Assembly: GCA_947177535.1 (NCBI GenBank)
Contig: CAMWUV010000055.1
Location: forward strand, 1 to 5,177
Direction: 5' to 3'
Length of the DNA: 5,177 nucleotides
From: an uncultured Mycoplasma sp.
GTDB taxonomy: Bacteria > Bacillota_I > Bacilli_A > Mycoplasmatales > Mycoplasmoidaceae
The notes beneath the pieces were generated by a model. The model had not been told where the DNA came from, did not search any database, and saw only the letters and a program-made list of their open reading frames with translations. Shown here one piece after another: positions 1 to 5,177 of the stretch (position 1 is the first letter of the stretch; each line of letters opens with the position of its first letter). The translations under genes were made by a program, and so were the position numbers.

Positions 1-75
1 CTATTATTTTGATATCTTATTTTCATTCTATTAGCCCTATATATAAGAAAGGTAATAAAAACAGATAAATATTAA
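1..75 (+). CDS. 3' end of an unidentified gene with a hydrophobic C-terminus (partial)
   Basis: Frame 1 is open from the window edge to TAA at 73-75, giving 24 residues. About 14 are hydrophobic and aromatic (LLFWYLIFILLALYI), followed by a basic, polar end (RKVIKTDKY). This is the pattern of a last membrane helix with a positive cytoplasmic tail. One TGA (10-12) is read as Trp inside the hydrophobic stretch. The stop codon sits at the foot of a strong hairpin terminator, as expected for a real gene end, and the gene converges on azoR. Too little is visible to name a family. A chance open frame cannot be fully excluded over this length in AT-rich DNA. Confidence 0.55.
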
Positions 76-103
76 AAAAAATCCAAATTATTTGGATTTT
101 TTT
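75..103. terminator. Bidirectional intrinsic terminator between convergent genes
   Basis: This is a perfect 13-bp stem (75-87 with 91-103) with a 3-base loop (88-90). The core is TCCAAA/TTTGGA, flanked by an A-run on the left and a T-run on the right. Either strand therefore gives a hairpin followed by a U-tract. It lies 8 bases beyond the azoR stop and begins within the stop codon of the plus-strand gene, so one hairpin can end transcription of both. Confidence 0.85.
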
Positions 104-111
104 AGTTTTAA

Positions 112-747
112 TTAAGATAATGGTTTGAATTCTTTTGCTGCAGATGAAGCAAATAATTGAGCTGCTTTTTTAATGTGTTCTTCAAATTCATCAATTCTTT
201 GTGAAGGAGTTTTTGAAGAGTTTTCTGGAATTTTAGTACCATCAACTAAAATAGGTTCAAAAACTTTTGCACCCATAAATTCTCAAGTTCCTTTTAGATT
301 TTCTGTATGATTTCCTCATGGATATCATCCTAATGGTGCACCTTGAGAAGTTAACAATTGTACTTGTAAATGAGACAACAAACCAATTGCATCACCTTTT
401 TTAGAGTATTTATAAGAAAATGTTTTGTTAGCTACTAAAACATGATCTAAATAATTTTTTGCTGTTGCACAAATATTAAAATTTGTCATTGGACAAGCAA
501 AAATAACTTTATTAACAGATTTTAATTGATTGATGAAAAAATCAGAATCTTTTTCATTAAAAAAAGTTTTCATATTATTACGGTTTAAAGTTATTTGTGC
601 CATTGGTAAATCGTTTAAATCAATTTCAATAATTTCATCATTTGGATTAAAAGCCTTGTAGAATTTTACAAATCTATTTGTTAATTCTTCAGTAAAAGAA
701 ATATTTTTTTCTATCATAGAACTTTTTATAACTAAAACTTTTGCCAT
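112..747 (-). CDS. azoR: FMN-dependent NADH-azoreductase / quinone reductase (AzoR/AcpD family)
   Basis: The gene encodes 211 residues, the usual length for this cytoplasmic flavodoxin-fold family. Known members use NADH and FMN to reduce azo compounds and quinones. The first beta strand and FMN-phosphate region are at residues 3-15 (KVLVIKSSMIEKN). The family signature PMTNFNICATAKNYLDHVL is at about 86-104, followed by NKTFSYKY and the SQGAPLGWYPWG segment at about 134-145. The C-terminus (TWEFMGAKVFEPI) also fits. Trp141, Trp144 and Trp155 are all TGA; read with the standard code the protein would wrongly end at residue 140. The ATG at 745-747 has an AAGGA ribosome site 7-8 bases upstream. 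Its own promoter is likely in the 80-base gap after ftsA. The true physiological substrate cannot be told from sequence; a role in quinone detoxification is inferred. Confidence 0.93.
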
Positions 748-754
748 ATTTTCT

Positions 755-760
755 TCCTTA
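755..760 (-). promoter_or_regulatory. Ribosome binding site of azoR
   Basis: The minus strand reads TAAGGA followed by AGAAAAT and then ATG. This is a good Shine-Dalgarno match at normal spacing and supports the start at 745-747. Confidence 0.7.
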
Positions 761-780
761 TTTAATTTATATAAAACTAT

Positions 781-808
781 ATTCTATAAAATATTTTAAT
801 ACATACAA
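781..808 (-). promoter_or_regulatory. Putative promoter of azoR
   Basis: On the minus strand, TTGTAT (803-808) is followed after 16 bases by TAGAAT (781-786), about 34 bases before the start codon. It lies in the 80-base ftsA-azoR gap. No terminator is visible after ftsA, so read-through from ftsA is also possible. In such AT-rich DNA a box match of this quality is only moderate evidence. Confidence 0.4.
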
Positions 809-827
809 ATGAATTGAATAATAAAAA

Positions 828-2084
828 TTATTCTCTCACATTGTCAAAAACTTTTGTGAATCAATTTTTATTTGAACTATCTGAATTTTTTATTTTAGCT
901 GTTCCTTCAACGATTTTTTTTGTTGGATAATTATTATAAATTTTATTTATTAACAACTCACCATTTATTTTAGTGTTTATATAATGCATAATTGATGCAA
1001 TTAAAGAACAGTATTTTGATTCTTTAATACTAAAGACATTAGATTTAATTGAAAAAATATCAGCTCTTTTTTCTAAATTTTCTCGAATGTAAGGAAATCA
1101 TGAATCTAAAATATTCATAGATGAAAATATATAAATTTCATCAACACCTAAAAAATCTAATTTACTTTTTTGAGTATAGTAATTTAAAAAGTAAATTAAA
1201 TTTTTAATCCATATAAAAATTTGTTTTTTAATATCTTGAATTGTGGTTTGTGAATAACTCATGTATTTTTCTTTAAAATGATTAATTAAAGCTAAATTTT
1301 TGTTAAAAGAAGAAATTGATTTATAAATTTTTAAAAGTTCAATTGATTTTTCTTCATCAATACTACCTATTTTGCCAATTTCAGATGTTAGATGTCTAAT
1401 TCCAAAATCATAACTTGTTTGGTTTACTAAAACACCATTTTCATATCTTTCAAAAGAGCTTTTTAAGTGACCAATATTTATTAAAATTTTGGATTTTCTT
1501 TCTTTATTCAAAAATAACTGATTCATAACTAAACTGTCACAAGTAATCATTTTTGGTTCTAAATTAAAATACTCTTCAAAAATATGTTTATATTTTTCTA
1601 CAACAGATTTTTTCACTAAATAAGTGTTAATATTTCATCCAAATGATGTTATATTACCATTAATATTAGGAAAATAAGAATAAGACTTATTATTCATTTT
1701 TCAATTAATTATTTTTTTATCTAATTCCATTTTTTCTGAAGAAATATTTTTTTGACCAAAATTTTCTACCAAATCAATTAGACCTTCTTTTGTAATATTT
1801 GAACTAACTGGTACTGCTTCTTTGCAAGAATTTACTATTTCTAAATTTTTTAAAGGAATATTTAAAATTAAATTAGTTGATTTTAAACTAATAGGAATTT
1901 TTTTAAATTCTTTATCCAAAGTTTCAATTAATAATTCTTCATCAATAATTTCTGATTCTTGAAAACAGTTTTTTGTTAAAAAACTTTTTTTATAAATTGG
2001 AAATAAGTTATCTTCTATAAAAGTACAAATTAAAATCTTTGTTTCATAATTACCAAAAGATATAACAGTAAAATTTTCTTTCAT
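828..2084 (-). CDS. ftsA: Cell division protein FtsA, divergent, with C-terminal membrane anchor helix
   Basis: The gene encodes 418 residues, a normal FtsA length. FtsA is an actin-like protein that tethers the FtsZ ring to the membrane. Strand beta-1 is at residues 5-20 (FTVISFGNYETKILI). The 1C/SHS2-type segment is at about 70-110 (LILNIPLKNLEIVNSCKEAVPVSS then NITKEGLIDLVENFG), and the second phosphate-loop region at about 200-236 (ILINIGHLKSS, then YDFGIRHLTSEIG). The last residues (NWFTKVFDNVRE, 407-418) look like the amphipathic membrane-targeting helix. The usual DxG at strand 1 is SFG (Ser9), DIGGG is NIGHL, and the adenosine-motif GG is SS (319-324, IFSSMN), so ATP binding may be weak or lost. 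Trp128, 150, 329 and 408 are TGA. It starts 2 bases after rsmH ends, with GAGGA 10 bases upstream. The FtsA call rests on domain order, position beside rsmH and the C-terminal helix. Confidence 0.82.
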
Positions 2085-2086
2085 AT

Positions 2087-3025
2087 TTAATTTATCCTCT
2101 CTACAACTTTTAAAATAGATGATCTTGTTCTATAATTTTTATCCAATTCAGACTGCAAAGCTTTTCTAGACTTAATTTTAATTATTTTAAAATCAGATTT
2201 ATTATTTATTGGAACTTCTTTAGGAAATTTTGGTTCTAAAATTTTTTTATATACTTTTTTAATTTCTTTTTCTTCAAGCGAATGAAAAGAAATTGTAACT
2301 ATTCTACCATTTATATTTAACATATTTAAAGCATTTGATAATGCATGTTTTATATTATTCAATTCATCATTAACTTCAATTCTAATTGCTTGAAAATAAG
2401 TTCTAGCAAAGTGTTTTTTTAAATTTAATAATTTTTTAGGAGTTTTTCTTCTAATTATTTCAACTAGTTCTAAAGTAGTATAAATATGTTTTTTTTCTCT
2501 TTCTTTAATAATCTCATCAACAACAAAATTTGGCTTACTAATTTCACCATATTTTTTAAAAATATCAATTAATTTTTCTTTTTCATAAAAATTAATAATT
2601 TCAAAAGCACTTAGTGCTTGCTTTTGATTCATTCTCATATCTAATTTAGCATCTTTTTTAAAACTAAAACCTCTCTCTGGATTATCAAACATAGGACTAG
2701 AAACTCCAAAATCAAAAAGAAAACCATCTACTTTAAATATTGATAGTTTTTCTAATTCTTCTTTAAGATATTTAAAATTATTATTTATAAAAAAAATATT
2801 TTTTCATTCATTAAAATTTTTTTCATAAAAATCTTTTGCTTCTTCATCTAAATCAAAAACAATCAATTTACCAGTGTGATTTAGTTTTTTTAAAATTTCT
2901 AAACTATGTCCGCCCCTACCAAAAGTACAATCAACATAAACACCATTTTCTTTTATGTTTAAACAATCTACAGCATCTTCTAAACGAACAGAAATATGAT
3001 TAAAAACACTACTTTCATTTAACAT
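2087..3025 (-). CDS. rsmH: 16S rRNA m4C1402 methyltransferase RsmH (MraW)
   Basis: The gene encodes 312 residues, the standard family length. RsmH uses S-adenosylmethionine to methylate N4 of cytidine 1402 (E. coli numbering) in the decoding centre of the small subunit. Visible motifs in order are: N-terminal [12 protein letters not shown] (8-19); SAM-binding [12 protein letters not shown] (30-41) with acidic FDLDEEA (57-63); DFGVSSP (105-111) and NPERGFSF, then LDMRM (128-132); [17 protein letters not shown] (206-222); and ISFHSLEE (245-252). The end [14 protein letters not shown] matches the usual basic C-terminus. The one Trp (residue 74) is TGA. The start ATG is at 3023-3025; no Shine-Dalgarno is visible, and a TATAAT box lies 28 bases upstream. 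It heads a two-gene unit with ftsA. mraZ, usually next to it, is absent here. Confidence 0.96.
2095..2099 (-). promoter_or_regulatory. Ribosome binding site of ftsA inside the rsmH 3' end
   Basis: GAGGA on the minus strand lies 10 bases before the ftsA ATG (2082-2084) and within the last codons of rsmH, whose stop is at 2087-2089. This arrangement suggests translational coupling of the two genes on one mRNA. Confidence 0.65.
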
Positions 3026-3052
3026 TATTAATAAAAACTAAAAACTTATTTT

Positions 3053-3082
3053 ATTATATTAAAAATAATTTTCAAATAACAA
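3053..3082 (-). promoter_or_regulatory. Putative promoter of rsmH-ftsA
   Basis: On the minus strand, TTGTTA (3077-3082) is followed after 18 bases by a perfect TATAAT (3053-3058). Transcription would start near 3046, giving a leader of only about 20 bases with no Shine-Dalgarno. On the plus strand the same few bases hold TATATT (3055-3060), which could be the -10 box for tag. Confidence 0.55.
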
Positions 3083-3087
3083 AAACA

Positions 3088-3651
3088 ATGAATAGTAAAA
3101 CAAGATGCAGTTGAGCTAAAACTAAATTTTACATTGATTATCATGATAACTTTTGGGGGAAACCACTTCATGACGATAACTTACTTTTTAAACTTTTATG
3201 TTTAGAAACTCAAAGTGTTGGACTAGGATTTAGCATAATATTAAGTAAACAAAAAGAGTATGAAAAAGCTTTTAACTTTAACAAAATTAAAGAAATCAGT
3301 GAAATGAATGATGATGATATAGATAAAATAATTAAAAAATATAATGTTATTAAATATAAACAAAAACTAAAAGCAATTATTGATAATGCCAAAGCATATT
3401 TTAATTTAATTAAAGTTCATAAAAGTTTAAATGACTATTTATGAAGTCATACAAACTATAAAATTTTAAAAAATGAAAATCAAATAACTGAAAACAATTT
3501 ATCAAAAAAAATAACAAAAGAACTTAAAAAATTTGGATTTAAATTTATTGGGTCAGTTACAATTTTTTCTTATCTACAAGCAATAGGAATATATAATGAC
3601 CATGAAGAAAAATGCTATTTAAACTTAAATAAAAAAAATGAAACAAAATAA
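3088..3651 (+). CDS. tag: DNA-3-methyladenine glycosylase I (Tag)
   Basis: The gene encodes 187 residues, the same length as E. coli Tag. This cytoplasmic base-excision repair enzyme cuts 3-methyladenine from alkylated DNA. The N-terminus has RCSW (6-9) and YHDNFWGKPLHDD (18-30). The core LCLETQSVGLGF (37-48) carries Glu40, equivalent to E. coli Glu38, and Phe48 in place of the base-stacking Trp46. KKFGFKFIGSV and NDHEEKC follow. The four zinc ligands are all present: Cys7, His19, His172 and Cys176. Trp9 and Trp119 are TGA and Trp23 is TGG. The start at 3088 puts RCSW at its normal place; no Shine-Dalgarno is visible. It is divergent from rsmH (62 bases) and convergent with the NagB-like gene, so it is probably transcribed alone. 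Its last codons form the left arm of the terminator. Confidence 0.95.
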
Positions 3652-3665
3652 TGTTTCATTTTTTT
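3632..3665. terminator. Bidirectional intrinsic terminator overlapping both stop codons
   Basis: This is a perfect 14-bp stem (3632-3645 with 3652-3665) with a 6-base loop (3646-3651). The core is TGAAACA/TGTTTCA, with an A-run left and a T-run right. The tag stop (3649-3651) is in the loop and the stop of the NagB-like gene (3664-3666) is at the foot of the right arm. It serves both convergent genes. Confidence 0.87.
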
Positions 3666-4857
3666 AGTCTATATCTTGAAAGTCATTTAAACTATCAAAA
3701 TCATATTCGTCTTCTAATTCATTTTCTATTTGATCTTGAGATTCTTGTTCAGGATTTTGAAAATCAATTTCAATTGAAGGTTGCTTTTCTATTATTTCTT
3801 GAGCTGGTTGTTGTTCATAAACAACTTCTTCTTGAAAAGCAGGTTGTTCATCATAAACTGTTGGTTGTTGTTCATATACAGTTTCTTCTTGTTCTTGATA
3901 AATTGTTGGTTGTTCTTCATAAACTACTTGTTCATCAACAATTTGATTTTGTTGATTAGCATAAACATCAACAGTTTCAGTAGATTCTTGCATTTGTGGT
4001 GTATATACATTTTGAGTATTAACATCATGTTCAACCACTGTTTGAACAAGTTTTGAAATTTGATCAACTTTAGATGGACTAAAAATTCCAGCTGAAGCTT
4101 CTTTATCAACTAAAACAGTAACATTAGGATGAGTTTTAAGTAAACATGTTGGATTAGTTTTATCATAGTCTTTTGTATAAAATAGTTTTTGTAATGTATT
4201 TGCTACACCAGCGCCTAAACCAACAATATAAATTTTTCTTGCTTTCAAAATTTGATCTATACCTAAAGTTGCACAAGAAACAGGTAAACTTTCTTGAACC
4301 CCACCAAATTCACCAAGAATATTTTCTTCAATGTTTCTGTTTAAATAAATTCCTTTAGAAGACAAATCATTTGAATTAACTACATCATTAAAAATTAATG
4401 AACCATTTGGTTGCATTTTTAAAACTAATACATCTAATCCATCAGAAGCATCAATTTCTGAATCATAATTAATAAAAATATTATTGTTAAATTCATGAAA
4501 TCTTATTTCATTTACTATTGGATGTAAGTTAGAATTATCAAAATCAACTTGGCTAAAGAAAATATTTTTTAGAATTTCTTCAGATGATTGCAACGGAAAA
4601 GATTCTCAAGATTGAGAATCAAAAATATAATCATCAGTCATAAAAAAGTTTACATTTCTAAAAGAAACTCTATTATTTAAAAAATCATCTTTTAATTTAT
4701 AAAGTAAATTATAAAAGTCTGTTCTAGACTCAATTGATAAATTTAACTTAGGTTGTGAACGAATATATTTTACAATTTCAGAACTTAAATAGTTTTCAAT
4801 TACATCTAAACTTTCAAAAACCATAAAATTTATATTTCTATTACTTACTGAATTCAC
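3664..4857 (-). CDS. NagB-fold (glucosamine-6-phosphate deaminase-like) probable pseudoenzyme with Gln/Glu/Tyr/Pro repeat tail
   Basis: The gene encodes 397 residues. Residues 1 to about 275 align along the whole NagB (sugar-phosphate isomerase, ISOCOT) fold. Examples are VSFRNVNFFMTDDY (64-77), QPNGSLIFND (149-158), LPVSCATLGIDQILKARKIYIVGLG (starts 191) and LLKTHPNVTVLVD (starts 239). By eye against E. coli NagB, Asp72 is kept (Asp75). The phosphate loop PTGGTP is SIESRT, Asp141 is Asn151, His143 is Ser153, Glu148 is Asp158, Arg172 is Gly182 and Lys208 is Val218. Deaminase activity is therefore doubtful. Residues 280-397 form an acidic, low-complexity tail with VYEQQP-type repeats that is absent from NagB. 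Trp84 is TGA. The start is GTG (4855-4857) with AGGAG 6 bases upstream; the in-frame ATG at residue 12 lacks such a site and would cut the first strand. A sensor or scaffold role is only inference. Confidence 0.8.
3805..3927 (-). repeat. Imperfect coding repeats (VYEQQP units) in the NagB-like tail
   Basis: Residues 311-351 of the NagB-like protein contain four near copies of a seven- to eight-residue unit: VVYEEQPT, TVYEQQPT, VYDEQP and VVYEQQP. They are separated by short Glu/Gln spacers. The DNA shows matching reiterations of ggttgttgttcata and acttcttcttg on the plus strand. Copy number could vary by slippage or recombination, but this cannot be judged from one sequence. Confidence 0.75.
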
Positions 4858-4863
4858 TATAAA

Positions 4864-4868
4864 CTCCT
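4864..4868 (-). promoter_or_regulatory. Ribosome binding site deciding the GTG start of the NagB-like gene
   Basis: The minus strand reads AGGAG, then TTTATA, then GTG (4855-4857). It is the clearest Shine-Dalgarno site in the window and selects GTG over the ATG eleven codons later. Confidence 0.75.
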
Positions 4869-4883
4869 ATAAACAGATAAACT

Positions 4884-4979
4884 TGCTACTACTGTAATTC
4901 ATAAAAACCATAAAGGGTAGTAAAATAAGTAGCATTTTCAAGAATAGAAAAACATTAATTTAACTAAAAATGAAAATAC
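4884..4979 (-). other. Leader with overlapping inverted repeats before the NagB-like gene
   Basis: In the inferred transcript, a first stem of about 9 bp (one G-U pair) joins 4971-4979 to 4932-4940 with a 30-base loop. A second, TGCTACT/AGTAGCA, joins 4928-4934 to 4884-4890. The two share bases 4932-4934 and cannot form together. A third choice pairs ACTAC with GTAGT (4917-4921 with 4888-4892) and competes with the second. No known riboswitch or T-box signature was recognised. In AT-rich DNA some of this pairing may be chance. Confidence 0.3.
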
Positions 4980-4990
4980 CCATCTATATT

Positions 4991-5020
4991 ATTATACTTT
5001 TATAAACATGTAATTTACAA
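4991..5020 (-). promoter_or_regulatory. Promoter of the NagB-like gene
   Basis: On the minus strand, TTGTAA (5015-5020) is followed after 18 bases by a perfect TATAAT (4991-4996). Transcription would begin near 4984, giving an unusually long leader of about 125 nt. No other gene lies between this promoter and the GTG start. Confidence 0.6.
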
Positions 5021-5048
5021 TAGCAAAAAGTTATTTTTAGTAAAAATC

Positions 5049-5090
5049 AATTTACTTTTTTAGTAAATTATATTTTTTAAAAACATGTTT
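5049..5090. repeat. Inverted repeat and palindrome upstream of the promoter
   Basis: AATTTACT (5049-5056) and AGTAAATT (5062-5069) form an 8-bp stem around TTTTT. The perfect palindrome AAACATGTTT lies at 5081-5090, and AAACATGT recurs at 5004-5011 between the -35 and -10 boxes of the promoter. These could be protein-binding sites, but no known operator was recognised. No gene is visible in 4858-5095. Confidence 0.3.
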
Positions 5091-5097
5091 AAAATAA

Positions 5098-5127
5098 AAA
5101 AAATATCTTTGTTAAAAGATATTTTTT
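5098..5127. terminator. Intrinsic terminator hairpin at the right edge
   Basis: This is a perfect 13-bp stem (5098-5110 with 5115-5127) with a GTTA loop. The core is TATCTTT/AAAGATA, with an A-run left and a T-run right, so it can act on either strand. It separates the NagB-like leader region from whatever lies to the right of the window. Confidence 0.7.
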
Positions 5128-5177
5128 CCTTGAGTGAAATTTGAAGTGCAACACTATACTACCACATTTAATATCCA
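5128..5177. mobile_element. Possible end of an IS30-family insertion sequence (partial)
   Basis: The bases GAAATTTGAAGTGCAACACT (5135-5154) resemble from memory the terminal repeats of many IS30-family elements of low-GC Gram-positive bacteria and mycoplasmas, which often carry AAGTGCAACAC near the end. No transposase is visible because the window stops 23 bases later. Open frames here are too short to judge. It could equally be plain intergenic DNA or the start of another gene. Confidence 0.3.

Noticed and set aside
1617..1700. ftsA appears split into two or more fragments, and likewise rsmH, azoR and the NagB-like gene, suggesting pseudogenes.
   Set aside because: The breaks are all in-frame TGA codons, which encode Trp in most Mollicutes. 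Fragments join in the same frame and restore family motifs and normal lengths.
3210..3392. Minus-strand hydrophobic 60-residue open frame resembling a small membrane protein.
   Set aside because: It is antisense to the well-supported tag gene; the hydrophobic look comes from Lys/Asn-rich codons read on the opposite strand.
3805..3927. The repeated tract considered as a CRISPR-like or non-coding tandem array.
   Set aside because: The repeats are short, imperfect, in phase with codons and lie inside an intact coding frame, with no regular spacers.
3651..3959. Plus-strand open frames within 3651-4358 rich in Leu, Val, Phe and Gln.
   Set aside because: They are antisense shadows of the NagB-like gene and its repetitive tail, with no family resemblance or ribosome site.
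3924..4109. Minus-strand 61-residue open frame rich in Lys, Leu and Met.
   Set aside because: It lies out of frame inside the NagB-like gene and has no start signal.
4858..5095. tRNA, T-box or other known RNA gene in the intergenic region.
   Set aside because: No cloverleaf, no T-box TGGN consensus with specifier stem, and no other known RNA motif could be recognised.
5090..5176. Minus-strand open frame entering from the right edge and ending at 5090-5092.
   Set aside because: It runs straight through the terminator hairpin, has low-complexity composition and no recognisable motif.

Overview
The window is strongly AT-rich, and its genes read through only if TGA encodes tryptophan. Five complete genes have in-frame TGA at positions where the family has Trp or where reading continues in the same domain. 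This is the Mycoplasma/Spiroplasma genetic code (translation table 4), so the source is very probably a Mollicute. The species cannot be fixed from sequence alone.

Layout, left to right: (1) 1-75 is the 3' end of a plus-strand gene with a hydrophobic C-terminus. It meets the minus-strand azoreductase gene azoR (112-747) tail to tail, across a hairpin terminator that works in both directions. (2) ftsA (828-2084) and rsmH (2087-3025) lie on the minus strand, with rsmH first and only 2 bases between the genes. They are a remnant of the division/cell-wall (dcw) cluster. Neither mraZ nor ftsZ is beside them, although those are their usual neighbours. (3) Divergent from rsmH, 62 bases away, is tag (3088-3651, plus strand), a 3-methyladenine DNA glycosylase with its catalytic and zinc residues intact. 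(4) tag converges on a 397-residue minus-strand gene (3664-4857). That protein has the fold signature of glucosamine-6-phosphate deaminase (NagB), but most catalytic and phosphate-binding residues are replaced and it carries a long acidic tail rich in Gln, Glu, Tyr and Pro. A hairpin covers both stop codons. (5) 4858-5095 has no gene. It holds a good promoter and a leader of about 125 nt with several inverted repeats. (6) 5098-5127 is a hairpin terminator, and 5128-5177 resembles an IS30-family insertion-sequence end.

Functionally this is mostly core and housekeeping content: 16S rRNA methylation, a division membrane anchor, flavin reductase and alkylation repair. The unusual parts are the NagB-like probable pseudoenzyme with its repeat tail, the structured leader in front of it, and an FtsA whose nucleotide-binding motifs look eroded while its membrane-anchor helix remains.
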